In this document: piece by piece, positions 7,770-16,245 of the stretch
Layout of the letters: each line of letters starts with the position of its first letter
Numbering within the stretch: the first letter of the stretch is position 1
Assembly: GCF_002920635.1 (NCBI RefSeq)
Contig: NZ_PQSR01000004.1
Coordinates: forward strand, 104,277-168,276
Source of the DNA: Streptomyces sp. Ru72
Lineage (GTDB): Bacteria > Actinomycetota > Actinomycetes > Streptomycetales > Streptomycetaceae
Direction: 5' to 3'
Length of the DNA: 64,000 nucleotides
The notes under the pieces: model-generated
Told to the model about the DNA's origin: nothing
The model's database searches: none
The model's input: the letters and a program-made list of their open reading frames with translations, nothing else
Program-made: the position numbers and the translations under genes

Positions 7770-9046
7770 GCGGGGCGGAGCGTTCCCGGGGGCACGAGGA
7801 GTTCGCGGGGTACGGCGCGTACGAGGGGAACGACGGGCAGGGCGCACCCGGGGGCGCCGGCGAGCGCGAGGTGTCCGACGTGGCCCGGGGGCCGCTGGCC
7901 GGTGGGGGTGCGTCGTCCGGGGCGGGGGCGGTCCCGCTCGAGCACCGGGTGCTGAAGTCGCTGCTGGGGGCCTGGGCGCTGGCCGCCTGTTCCGCGGAGG
8001 AGACCGCCGCCGTCGAGGCGCACCTCGATGGCTGCGGCCCGTGCGCGGAGGAGGCGCGGCGGCTGCGGAAGGCCGTCGGGCTGTTGCAGCGGCCCGAGAG
8101 TCTGGATCTCGACCCCGCCCTGCGCACCCGTGTCCTGGCGAGTTGCCTGGACCGGCGCCCGCCGCGCATCCCCGTGCCGGAGTGGGCGGCCCCCTATGAC
8201 GCGGAGGCCGCGCGCCTGGACGCCCTGTTGCAGGACATCGGCGACGCCGAGTGGCACACCCCGGTCAGGCTGCGGTGGTTCGACGGGAGGGCGCCAGCCA
8301 GCCGCCGCACCACCGTGGCCGGGGTCATCGCCCATCTGCTCTCCGTCGACGGCCTGGTCGCGATGGCGCTCGGGCTTGAGGACCCCCTGGCGGACACCGC
8401 CGGGGAGGACCGCAGCCCCGAGGGGCGCACGGAGGCGTACTGGCGCGCCGCCCACTTCCCGCCGACCCGCTCCGTCCGAGTGCCGTGGCGCGACCAGACC
8501 CACCATCTGGTCCGGGCGGTCTCCCTCACCGACGACACCAGCGGGACGGTCCCGGTGTCGTACGGCGCCTTCGGGCTGTCGCTGCACGACGCGATGCTGG
8601 ATCGGGCCTTCGAGTGCTGGGTGCACGCGGAGGACATCGCGAACGCCGTCGACTACCCCTACGATCCGCCGGCGCCGCGCCATCTCCACCAGATGTTCGA
8701 CCTGGCGGTACGGATACTGCCGCTGACCCTGGCCGCCCGGCGGCGCGCCGGACTCGCCGCGCCCCCGCGCGGTGGCCGGCACCTCGTCCCGGCGGGAGAG
8801 CCGGGGCGCAGCCTGCGCCTGGAGATCGAGGGCCTGGGCGGCGGCGAGTGGTTGATTCCACTCGACTCCCCCGGTGCGGTGGCCTCCGCCGATCACGAGG
8901 TGGCGCACGTGGCGCTCGACGGGGTGGAGTTCTGCCGCCTGGCTGCCGGCCATGTGCCGCCGCAGGATGCGGCAGCGGGGCAGGTCGGCGACCGGGAGGC
9001 GATCAGGGACGTGCTCTTCGCGGCGGCGTCCCTGAGCCGGATGTAG
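7766..9046 (+). CDS. zinc-finger anti-sigma domain fused to a mycothiol-dependent maleylpyruvate isomerase-like (MDMPI) domain
   Basis: GTG at 7766 overlaps the sigma stop. Of 426 residues, about 1-60 are low-complexity. Residues 60-105 form a ZAS domain with the His-x3-Cys-x2-Cys motif (HLDGCGPCAEE). The rest is a DinB/MDMPI fold (AAPYDAEAARLDALLQDIGD, VAGVIAHLLSVDGLVAMALG, ECWVHAEDIANAVDYPYDPP) whose histidines could bind metal. ZAS proteins hold ECF sigma factors and often release them on thiol oxidation. The MDMPI family depends on mycothiol, the actinobacterial thiol. The fusion therefore suggests a sigma factor controlled by thiol status or a mycothiol-linked small molecule; that is inference. 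No transmembrane segment is evident. Confidence 0.85.
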   Translation: MSGAERSRGHEEFAGYGAYEGNDGQGAPGGAGEREVSDVARGPLAGGGASSGAGAVPLEHRVLKSLLGAWALAACSAEETAAVEAHLDGCGPCAEEARRLRKAVGLLQRPESLDLDPALRTRVLASCLDRRPPRIPVPEWAAPYDAEAARLDALLQDIGDAEWHTPVRLRWFDGRAPASRRTTVAGVIAHLLSVDGLVAMALGLEDPLADTAGEDRSPEGRTEAYWRAAHFPPTRSVRVPWRDQTHHLVRAVSLTDDTSGTVPVSYGAFGLSLHDAMLDRAFECWVHAEDIANAVDYPYDPPAPRHLHQMFDLAVRILPLTLAARRRAGLAAPPRGGRHLVPAGEPGRSLRLEIEGLGGGEWLIPLDSPGAVASADHEVAHVALDGVEFCRLAAGHVPPQDAAAGQVGDREAIRDVLFAAASLSRM

Positions 9047-9100
9047 CGGGGGCCTCGGGGAGCCTCAGAGCCCCAGGGCTTGTCCGGCAATGCCTGTCGT

Positions 9101-9115
9101 CCGCCCGCAGGGCGG
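9101..9115. terminator. hairpin between convergent genes
   Basis: CCGCCCGCAGGGCGG is a 6-bp stem with a 3-base loop, 54 bases after the MDMPI-fusion stop and 18 bases before the purU stop. It could end transcription from both sides. The surrounding sequence resembles another common Streptomyces intergenic repeat. Confidence 0.4.
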
Positions 9116-9132
9116 GAATCGTCAGACGGGCC

Positions 9133-10014
9133 CTAGGCGAAGACCACCGTCCGGCGGCCGTTCAGCAGGATGCGGCGCTCCGCGTGCCACTTCACCGCGC
9201 GTGCCAGCGCCTGGCACTCCACATCCCGGCCCGTCGCCACCAGCTGGTCCGGGGTGACGTCGTGGCCGACCCGCTCGACCTCCTGCTCGATGATCGGGCC
9301 CTCGTCGAGGTCGGCCGTCACGTAGTGCGCGGTCGCGCCGATCAGCTTCACACCGCGCGCGTGGGCCTGGTGGTAGGGCTTGGCACCCTTGAAGCTCGGC
9401 AGGAAGGAGTGGTGGATGTTGATGATCCTGCCGCTGAGCTGCTTGCACAGGTCGTCCGAGAGCACCTGCATATAGCGGGCCAGGACCACCAGCTCGACGT
9501 CCAGCTCGCGCACCAGCTCCAGCAGCCGCGCCTCGGACTCCGACTTGGTGTCCTTCGTCACCGGGATGTGGTGGAAGGGAATGCCGTACGAGCCCACCAG
9601 CTCGGCGAAGTCGGTGTGGTTGGAGACTACGGCCGCGATCTCGACGGGCAGCGCGCCGATCCGGGCGCGGAAGAGCAGGTCGTTCAGGCAGTGGCCGAAC
9701 TTGCTGACCATGAGGATGACGCGCATCTTGTCGTCGGCCCGGTGGATCTGCCACTCCATCTGGAAGGAGTCACCGATGGCCGCGAAACTCGCGCGCAGCT
9801 TGTCCACGGTCACCGGGGCCTCGGCGGAGAAGTGGACCCGCATGAAGAACAGTCCCGTGTCCTGGTCGCCGAACTGCTGGCTGTCGACGATGTTGCATCC
9901 GGTCATGAACAGGTAGCTCGACACGGCGTGCACGATGCCCTGCTTGTCCGGGCAGGAGAGGGTGAGGACGTACTGGTCGGCCGGGACCGAGGCTCGGGTG
10001 GACTGCTCGTTCAT
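9133..10014 (-). CDS. purU: formyltetrahydrofolate deformylase
   Basis: 293 residues. An N-terminal ACT domain (YVLTLSCPDKQGIVHAVSSY) is followed by a formyltransferase-like hydrolase domain with VVSNHTDF, HHIPVTKDTK, VLARYMQVLS and the catalytic segment INIHHSFLPSFKGAKPYHQA, then GATAHYVTADLDEGPIIEQ (conserved His and Asp). It hydrolyses 10-formyl-THF to formate and THF, balancing one-carbon pools, and the ACT domain usually senses methionine or glycine. ATG at 10014 (MNEQSTRAS) is preferred over the upstream in-frame start at 10065, because family members begin just before the ACT domain. The length matches the family. Confidence 0.95.
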   Translation of the reverse strand: MNEQSTRASVPADQYVLTLSCPDKQGIVHAVSSYLFMTGCNIVDSQQFGDQDTGLFFMRVHFSAEAPVTVDKLRASFAAIGDSFQMEWQIHRADDKMRVILMVSKFGHCLNDLLFRARIGALPVEIAAVVSNHTDFAELVGSYGIPFHHIPVTKDTKSESEARLLELVRELDVELVVLARYMQVLSDDLCKQLSGRIINIHHSFLPSFKGAKPYHQAHARGVKLIGATAHYVTADLDEGPIIEQEVERVGHDVTPDQLVATGRDVECQALARAVKWHAERRILLNGRRTVVFA

Positions 10015-10114
10015 GCACGCCAGGGTCTCATGTCCGCGGCCCCGTGCGGACCGCCGTCCCGCCACCCGGACGGTCCGGCGGACGCCAGGGCCCGCGCGCG
10101 CAGAACCACGGGGC

Positions 10115-10615
10115 CTACGCGCTCCTCGTCAGGATCCGCAGCACCTCGAGCGTGCGCGGCGGCGCGTCCGGGTCCTCCCCGTCGGCCACCGAGAGCCGCA
10201 CGTGGGCGTCGCGTGCCGCCCGCACCGCCTCCGGCCACGCCTGGTGGTTGAGGTAGGCGTCCACCGGCGCGTCCGGCCCGACCTGGTGCATGATCCGCAG
10301 CACTCGCAGGACGGCGGTGTCGACGAGGGCCGCCTCCTGCGAGTCCCGGAAGATCGTGCCGACGTACTTCTCGGCCGACCAGTTGTCCAGCCAGGTGTCC
10401 TCGACCAGGCGGTACACGGCGTCGGTGACGTCGCCGTACCCCTCGACACCGGCCAGCCAGACGTCCCGCTGGAAGACGGGATCGGAGAGCATGTGCAGCG
10501 CGGAGCGCACATTGCTGCGCCAGCGCCACCACGGCATGTCGTTGAGTGGCATGCCGCCCATGGTGGATGAGCGACGACCGCGACGGGAAGAGTTCTCCGG
10601 AGCTTGCACGGTCAT
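10115..10615 (-). CDS. conserved hypothetical protein
   Basis: 166 residues from ATG 10615; alternative starts at 10561 and 10552 (MPLNDMPWWRW) are as likely because no good ribosome-binding site marks any of them. The body is alpha-helical and Trp-rich near the start (MPWWRWRSNVRSALHMLSDP), with a DTWLDNWSAEKYVGTIFRDS segment. There are no transmembrane segments, signal peptide or known catalytic motif. I recall close homologues throughout Streptomyces but no assigned role. It is transcribed away from the solute-binding lipoprotein gene and in line with purU, 100 bases upstream of it, so the two could be co-transcribed. Confidence 0.75.
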   Translation of the reverse strand: MTVQAPENSSRRGRRSSTMGGMPLNDMPWWRWRSNVRSALHMLSDPVFQRDVWLAGVEGYGDVTDAVYRLVEDTWLDNWSAEKYVGTIFRDSQEAALVDTAVLRVLRIMHQVGPDAPVDAYLNHQAWPEAVRAARDAHVRLSVADGEDPDAPPRTLEVLRILTRSA

Positions 10616-10711
10616 CGATCGTACGTTCCCTGTGAAATGCGGATCATCGGCCCCTGCAATTCACCTTCATGTCACCTTCCGTTGCCCCCGGATGACACGA
10701 GGGTTAGTGGT

Positions 10712-12067
10712 GTGAGGGAATCGTGCGTGTCCATGACCGGCAGGCGACGCACCAGCTCCTCCCCCGACCGCCCCCGTGTTCCGGGTTCCGTCCCTGAAAA
10801 AGCGACTCCCCGCGTCAGGACCGTCCTGCTGTCCGCGGGCGCGTTGGCGGCCTGTGCGTCGATCGCGGTCGCCTGCGGGGTCGTCCCCGGTACCACGGGG
10901 GGTTCCGGGGACGCCCCCGTGACCGTCATGACCTGGGCACCCGACAAGACCTCGGCGACCAACAAACCGGGCATGCCGGCGATGGCGCAGGCCTACGCGC
11001 GCTGGGTCAACGCCCACGGCGGCCTGAAAGGCCGCAAGCTCGAGGTCCTGACCTGCAACGACCACAACGACTACGTGGACGCCGCGAAATGCGCCCGGCT
11101 CGCCGTGAAGGAGAACGCCGTCGCCGTCGTCGGTTCCTACAGCCAGTACGCCAGCTCCTTCCTCTCCCCGCTGGAGTCGGCGGGCATCCCCTACATCGGG
11201 GGCTACGGCCTGACCGACGACGAGTTCAAGAGCGTGCTGTCCTACCCCGTCAACGGCGGCCAGCCCGCGCTGCTGGCCGGTCTCGGCGAGGAGCTGGGCC
11301 GGACCTGCGGCCGCGTCGCCCTGGTCCGCCCCGACACGGTCGCCGGCGACGAGCTCCCCCTGCTGCTCGACGCCGGACTGAAGGCGGCGCACCACGCCCC
11401 CGTGGCAGACGTGCGCGCCGCCGAGGACGCCACCGCCCTCGACGACCAGGCACGGCAGGCGCTCGGGGAGGCGACCGCGAACCCCCGGAAGAAGGGGTGC
11501 GTGGTCCCGGCGCTCGACGAACGCACCGGGACCTTCATGGACTCCTTCCGCCGTCTGAGCACCGACTACACGCCGGTGCGCACCGCGTCCGTGCTCGGCA
11601 GCGTCGACCAGTCGGTGATCGACTCCTCCGGCGGCGGCTCCGGCCCCTACGAGGACGCCTACGTCACCGGCTGGTATCCGGAGGCGTCGGACCCGCGCTG
11701 GAACGAGATGAAGGAGGTGATCAAGGAGCAGGCCTTCGACGACGACCGGATCGATCCGGCGGACGCGGGCGTGCAGACGACGTGGATCGCGTACCAGGTC
11801 CTGAAGAAGGTCGTCGAGTCGCTCGGCAACCGCGAGGTGTCGGCCCGCACGATCCGCATGGCCCTCGACAACGGCCTGAAGGTCGACACCGGCGGCCTCA
11901 CCCCGACCCTGCGCTGGCGCTTCCAGGACCTGACCGCCGTCGTCGACTTCCCCCGCCTGATCAACTCCGACGTGACCTTCCAGGTCGTGCGCGGCGGACG
12001 GCTGGTGGCGGCACGCAAGGGCTTCGTGAACGTGTCGAAGACGCTGGAGAGCACGGACAGCGAGTGA
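10712..12067 (+). CDS. ABC-transporter-type substrate-binding lipoprotein (periplasmic-binding fold type I)
   Basis: About 451 residues. GTG at 10712 has a GAGGG ribosome-binding site with 9-base spacing; ATG 10733 is an alternative. A basic N-terminus, hydrophobic stretch and lipobox candidates (LSAGALAAC or IAVAC) mark an exported lipoprotein. The mature part is a Leu/Ile/Val-binding-like fold (MTWAPDKTSATNKPGMPAMA, ARWVNAHGGLKGRKLEVLTC, VVGSYSQYASSFLSPLESAG, GKVALVRPD-like strand, ADAGVQTTWIAYQVLKKVVE). No permease or ATPase genes are adjacent, so it may be an orphan receptor for amino acids, amides or other small ligands. The ligand is not predictable. Transcription ends at a strong hairpin shared with the next, convergent gene. 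Confidence 0.85.
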   Translation: MRESCVSMTGRRRTSSSPDRPRVPGSVPEKATPRVRTVLLSAGALAACASIAVACGVVPGTTGGSGDAPVTVMTWAPDKTSATNKPGMPAMAQAYARWVNAHGGLKGRKLEVLTCNDHNDYVDAAKCARLAVKENAVAVVGSYSQYASSFLSPLESAGIPYIGGYGLTDDEFKSVLSYPVNGGQPALLAGLGEELGRTCGRVALVRPDTVAGDELPLLLDAGLKAAHHAPVADVRAAEDATALDDQARQALGEATANPRKKGCVVPALDERTGTFMDSFRRLSTDYTPVRTASVLGSVDQSVIDSSGGGSGPYEDAYVTGWYPEASDPRWNEMKEVIKEQAFDDDRIDPADAGVQTTWIAYQVLKKVVESLGNREVSARTIRMALDNGLKVDTGGLTPTLRWRFQDLTAVVDFPRLINSDVTFQVVRGGRLVAARKGFVNVSKTLESTDSE

Positions 12068-12074
12068 GGCGTGC

Positions 12075-12112
12075 CGGTGCGCGCCGCCCGCTGAAGCGGT
12101 CTGCGCGCACCG
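12075..12112. terminator. bidirectional terminator
   Basis: CGGTGCGCGC (12075-12084) pairs perfectly with GCGCGCACCG (12103-12112), with an inner CCGC-TGAA-GCGG tetraloop stem. It lies between two convergent stops (12067 and 12119). Confidence 0.8.
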
Positions 12113-12118
12113 CCGTGC

Positions 12119-13576
12119 TCACAGCTGGGTCGGCTGGCGCTCGGTCAGGCCGTACTTCTGCGCGATGACGTTCCACAGCCTGGCCGCCTTCGCCTTCTGG
12201 GCGCTGGCCGTGCCGCTGTCCCGGTTGCCCGCCGCGGCCTGACCGGTGACGCGCGCCTGGCCCTTCTTGCAGCCCTTGTTGTCCGAGACCTGGTCGGCCC
12301 AGGCCGCGTAGTGGGTGTCGGCGGACGCGGACGCCTTCCAGGCGCTGGTGAGCGCGGCGGTCAGCGCGGCGTGGTCAGCGAGCTTGTCGACCTGGAGCCC
12401 GGACAGCCGGCTCACCAGGTCGTTGCGCTGCTTGGCCGCGTCCCGCAGGTCGGCGGCCGACTGGTCGAGGTTCTGGCACGCCTTGACGTTGGCGACCGCC
12501 CTGATCACCGCGTCGCGGCTGTTGCCGCTGTCGGCGAGAAGCTTGTCCAGGGCGACGGCCTGCGCCCGGGCCGGGTCGGCGGCGCCCGACCCCGAGGCGT
12601 CCGGGGCGGGCCCGGTCGCGGCGACCGACTTGCTGTCGTGGCTCTTGCCGTCGCTGCCGCCACCACCGCTGAGCAGGGCGCCGGCCCCGATCCCGAGGAC
12701 GACTATGCCGACGCCGACGGCCGCTATGAGGGGGATACGCGAGCGGGTACGGCCACCGCGCTCGTCGACGGCCCGGCCCGCGGGGGCGCCGGGGGCGTCC
12801 GCGCCGTCGAACCGCGGCAGGTGCTGGGTGGGTTCGGCGAAACCGCCCGCGCCGCCGCGGAAGAGGTTGTCGAACTCGGCCGGCGGCGCCTGCCCCGGCG
12901 CCCCGGGCCGCACGGCGTACGACTGGCCGGGCACGGGGCCGTGCGGCTGCCCGGGCACGGGCGGAAGGTACTGCGTGGCCTGCGCGTCGGGGCCGGCGGC
13001 GGGCGGCAGCGGACCGGTGGCGCGTCCGAGGAACTGGGTCGCATGGTCAGCGGGCATCTCCGGAGGCAGTGCGCCCGGGCCCACCGGCGGGATGTACTGG
13101 GTGGCCCCCTCGTCGGGGGAGGCGGCCACCGGGGGTATGTACTGCGTCGCGCCCTCGTTCGGGGAAGCGGCGACGGGCGGCAGGAACTGCGTGGCGCCCT
13201 CGTCGGCGGAGCCGGCCGCCGGGGGCAGGGGGCCGGCACCGGCGCTCTGCTGCGGGGGCAGCGGCTGTCCCGAGCCGGCGTGCGGCTGCTGACCCCAGGC
13301 CGAGCGCGGGTCCGAACCCTCCCAGGACGGCTGCGCGCCCCACTGCTGGTTCTGGTGCAGCTGCTGTTGCTGCTGGGCGGCCTGCTCCGGGCCCCAGGGC
13401 TGTCCCCATGCCTGACCGCCGGCCGGGCCGGATGCGGATGCGGGCGCCGGGGGTATGGAACCGTCCGCTCCACCCGTCTGGCCCGGCAGCAGGGGCGCGC
13501 CGCCGTCGGAGGGCAGCACGATGCCTTCGCGCGCGGGCCGCGCCGAGGGCTCCTCGCCCTGTCCACTCTGCGTCAC
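12119..13576 (-). CDS. single-pass membrane protein with repeated TQ motifs
   Basis: 485 residues from GTG 13576 (AGGAGT ribosome-binding site). Residues 1-280 are Pro/Gln/Ala-rich and disordered, with a poly-Gln patch near 69-72. They contain six Thr-Gln sites in similar settings (T129, T144, T159, T180, T201, T250), mostly ATQ[FY][LI]PP spaced 15-21 residues apart, plus an EFDNLFR motif near 234-240. A transmembrane helix follows at about 281-302, then an extracellular helical domain with three Cys. The topology is cytoplasmic disordered N-terminus, outside C-terminus. Repeated TQ motifs with an FD-x-LFR box recur in Streptomyces membrane proteins and resemble Ser/Thr-kinase substrates read by FHA domains. 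That role is inference; the function is unknown. Confidence 0.8.
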   Translation of the reverse strand: MTQSGQGEEPSARPAREGIVLPSDGGAPLLPGQTGGADGSIPPAPASASGPAGGQAWGQPWGPEQAAQQQQQLHQNQQWGAQPSWEGSDPRSAWGQQPHAGSGQPLPPQQSAGAGPLPPAAGSADEGATQFLPPVAASPNEGATQYIPPVAASPDEGATQYIPPVGPGALPPEMPADHATQFLGRATGPLPPAAGPDAQATQYLPPVPGQPHGPVPGQSYAVRPGAPGQAPPAEFDNLFRGGAGGFAEPTQHLPRFDGADAPGAPAGRAVDERGGRTRSRIPLIAAVGVGIVVLGIGAGALLSGGGGSDGKSHDSKSVAATGPAPDASGSGAADPARAQAVALDKLLADSGNSRDAVIRAVANVKACQNLDQSAADLRDAAKQRNDLVSRLSGLQVDKLADHAALTAALTSAWKASASADTHYAAWADQVSDNKGCKKGQARVTGQAAAGNRDSGTASAQKAKAARLWNVIAQKYGLTERQPTQL

Positions 13577-13654
13577 CGGGACTCCTACGAATGGGGGACC
13601 TTCGGAATCGTCGGCTCACGCTACCGGGTCCCCATGACCGGTGCTACGCCGGTC

Positions 13655-13720
13655 ATGGGGAGCGCCCCCATAGGGGCGCGGGGAACTGCGCGCCCAGCCA
13701 CGAACGATCCGCACCAACGA
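13655..13720. repeat. dispersed intergenic repeat
   Basis: A small hairpin (GCGCCCCCATAGGGGCGC) is followed by GGGGAACTGCGCGCCCAGCC. It is the same family as 354-400 and shares its GGGGCGCG end with a hairpin at about 32646-32669. The 13577-13838 gap holds no gene. Confidence 0.5.
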
Positions 13721-13838
13721 GACATCCGTCACCCTTTACGGCGATACCCCCGGGGCCCGGGGCGGAGCCCCGCGACTGCACCCCCGGCCCCGGGCACGTC
13801 ACACAACCACCGGTGACGTCACGCAACCGCCGGAGGCG

Positions 13839-15221
13839 TCACGCGGCTGCCAGATCCAACCGCGCCCCGAACTCCCGCACCACGGCCTCCTCCCGGTACG
13901 GCTCCAACCGCTGCTGCAGGTCCTCGAGATACTCCGCCCCCCGACTGGACCGCAGCGTGCCGAGCAGCTCCACGGCCTTCAGTCCGGTGTGGCACGCCTG
14001 CTCCACCTCCCGCTGCTGCACCTGTGCGGTGGCGAGGAGCACCAGCCCGATCGCCCGCCGCCGGGCCCGGGACTCGGGATGCCCGGCGAGCGACTCCTCC
14101 GCCCGCCGGGCCGCCGCCTCCGCCTGGCCCAGGTCCCGGTGACAGTGCGCCAGCTCGTCCGCCAGGTACGCCTCGTCGAAGTGCGCGATCCACGCCGGAT
14201 CGTCCCCGGACGCCGCGTCGGCCGACTCCAGCGCCGTCACCGCACGCCCGGACGCGATCTGCGCGGCGCGCACATCGCCCATCAGCGCATGCCCGCGCGC
14301 CTCAGCCGCGTAGAACATCGCCTCCGCGCGCGGGGTCACGCGCCCCCGCGCCCCCTCCTGCGCCGCCCGCGCCAACTGCGCGATCTCGCGCGGGTTTCCG
14401 AGCTGCGCCGCGAGGTGGCTCATCGACGCGGCCAGCACATAGCCGCCGTACCCCCGGTCACCGGCCGCCTGCGCGAGCCGCAACGCCTGGATGTAGTACC
14501 GCTGCGCGAGCCCCGGCTGTCCGGTGTCGACGGCCATGTACCCCGCGAGCTCGGTCAACCGCGCGACCGCACCGAACAGTTCGCGTCCCACCGCGTCCCG
14601 GTACGACCCCGCCAGCAGCCCGGAGACGACGCTGTTGAGGTAGTGCACGACGACCGGCCGCACATGCCCGCTGCCGTACTGGTGGTCCAGTTCGACCAGG
14701 GCCTGCGTCATGGCCCGCACCGCGTCCACGTCCGACTGTCCCACCCGTGGCCCGGCCGACCGCGCGACCTGCGGGTCCGGACCGGAGATCAGCCAGTCAC
14801 GGCTCGGCTCGACGAGCGCGGAGGCCGCGACGGAGGACCCGGACAGGAAGTCCCGGCGCCCGACGTCGCTGCGCCACAGCTCGCAGACCTGCTCGATCGC
14901 GCCGAGCACCGTGGGCGAGAACTGCAGACCCACGCCCGACGCGAGGTTCTTGCCGTTGGCCATGCCGATCTCGTCGATCGTGACCGTGCGCCCCAGTTTG
15001 CGGCCGAGCGCCTCCGCGATGATCGCCGGTGCCCGGCCCCGCGGCTGCTGTCCGCGCAGCCAACGGGCCACGGACGTCTTGTCGTAGCGCAGGTCGAGGC
15101 CGTGCTCCGCGCCGCACATGTTGACCCGGCGGGCGAGCCCCGCGTTCGAGCAGCCCGCTTCCTGAATGAGCGCCTGCAGTCGTTCGTTCGGCTGCCGCGC
15201 GACAAGAGGCCTGGCGGCCAT
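13839..15221 (-). CDS. NsdA-like HTH/TPR transcriptional regulator
   Basis: 460 residues from ATG 15221 (AGGGGG ribosome-binding site; longer in-frame starts lack one). Residues 10-70 hold an unusual HTH (NERLQALIQEAGCSNAGLAR, then YDKTSVARWLRGQQPRGRAP). Conserved GMANGKNLASGVGLQFSPTV and DVGRRDFLSG segments follow. Residues 170-450 are TPR-like helical repeats (GYMAVDTGQPGLAQRYYIQA, LAADELAHCHRDLGQAEAA-type). This layout matches the Streptomyces NsdA/NsdB family, negative regulators of development and antibiotic production in S. coelicolor. This is a paralogue-type member; orthology to nsdA itself is not claimed. It is divergent from the prim-pol gene; the 341-base region between (15222-15562) contains both promoters. 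Confidence 0.82.
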   Translation of the reverse strand: MAARPLVARQPNERLQALIQEAGCSNAGLARRVNMCGAEHGLDLRYDKTSVARWLRGQQPRGRAPAIIAEALGRKLGRTVTIDEIGMANGKNLASGVGLQFSPTVLGAIEQVCELWRSDVGRRDFLSGSSVAASALVEPSRDWLISGPDPQVARSAGPRVGQSDVDAVRAMTQALVELDHQYGSGHVRPVVVHYLNSVVSGLLAGSYRDAVGRELFGAVARLTELAGYMAVDTGQPGLAQRYYIQALRLAQAAGDRGYGGYVLAASMSHLAAQLGNPREIAQLARAAQEGARGRVTPRAEAMFYAAEARGHALMGDVRAAQIASGRAVTALESADAASGDDPAWIAHFDEAYLADELAHCHRDLGQAEAAARRAEESLAGHPESRARRRAIGLVLLATAQVQQREVEQACHTGLKAVELLGTLRSSRGAEYLEDLQQRLEPYREEAVVREFGARLDLAAA

Positions 15222-15562
15222 GGCGTACCCCCTACTTCCTGGCTCGGTTCGCCGAGTGGCCGGTGCACCGAAAAGATCCGGCCTTGAAGATCGATGCCCA
15301 GCGGACATTCCTCTGATGCGAGACATGCGAAGATTGCCGGGGTAAAGGCTGGTCCCGCACCCCCCACCTGGTTACCCCACCCCCGCTGCGGTTCCCCGTG
15401 CGCGCCCCCACCCGTGCATCCATGCGCCCCACCCGCCGAGACGGTGCTCCTCCCCGGCGCATGTGGGATGAAAAGGACGTGCTCAAAAAGCATCGGTCCC
15501 CATCGGGACGGCCCCGGGCGGGCGAGGCGTAACCCCCGGTGATCGCTAGAGTTGAGTTCATC

Positions 15563-16216
15563 GTGGAAGAGACCATCGCGGGCCCTGAAGCTGCCCACAT
15601 CCCGAAGCAGCGCGGCGAATCGCTCCTGGACGCCGCCGTCCGTTACGTCGAGGAGCGTCACTGGGACGTGTTCCCCGGCACCTGGCTGGATGCCGTCGAC
15701 GGGATGCACCGCTGCTCCTGCGGTCAGTCCGCGTGTCCCGCGCCCGGAGCGCACCCGGCACGCGACGACTGGGCGACGCAGGCGACCGGCAGTGCCACCG
15801 TCGCGCGCGGTCTGTGGTCCGAGCGGCCGACCGCATCGATCCTGCTGCCCACCGGGCGCACCTTCGACGCGATCGACGTCCCGGAGACCGCCGGCTTCCT
15901 CGCGCTCGCGCGCATGGAGCGCATGGAGCTGACGCTCGGTCCGGTGACGCTGACGCCGGCGCGGCGCATGCAGTTCTTCGTGCTGCCGGGCGCGTCCGCG
16001 AAGGTGCCGGACCTGCTGCGCAAACTGGGCTGGCAGTCCGCCTCGCTCGACCTGGTCACGCTCGGCGAGGGCTCCTATGTGGCCGCGCCGCCCACCCGGT
16101 TCGGATCGCGGGGGGCCGTGCAGTGGGCGCGGCGGCCCACGTCGGCGAACCGGTGGCTGCCGGACGCCGAGGAGCTGTTGTCGCCGTTGGCGTACGCGTG
16201 CGGCAGGGATCGGTAG
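15563..16216 (+). CDS. bifunctional DNA primase/polymerase (prim-pol) N-terminal-like protein
   Basis: 217 residues from GTG 15563 (VEETIAGPEAAHIPKQRGES). It matches the prim-pol domain family by its layout: SLLDAAVRYVEERHWDVFPG, a Cys pair with His (MHRCSCGQSACPAPGAHPA), then RPTASILLPTGRTFDAIDVP and a C-terminal GSYVAAPPTRFGSRGAVQWA. The Asp pair expected at a polymerase active site is reduced to FDAIDVP, so catalysis is doubtful. Small stand-alone versions are conserved in streptomycetes with no known role. A TAGAGT -10 box lies at 15547-15552, giving a near-leaderless transcript. The ABC-export genes follow 29 bases downstream but have their own -10 box. Confidence 0.75.
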   Translation: MEETIAGPEAAHIPKQRGESLLDAAVRYVEERHWDVFPGTWLDAVDGMHRCSCGQSACPAPGAHPARDDWATQATGSATVARGLWSERPTASILLPTGRTFDAIDVPETAGFLALARMERMELTLGPVTLTPARRMQFFVLPGASAKVPDLLRKLGWQSASLDLVTLGEGSYVAAPPTRFGSRGAVQWARRPTSANRWLPDAEELLSPLAYACGRDR

Positions 16217-16245
16217 CCGGGTGCCCTCCCCCGTAGGGTGCTGGC

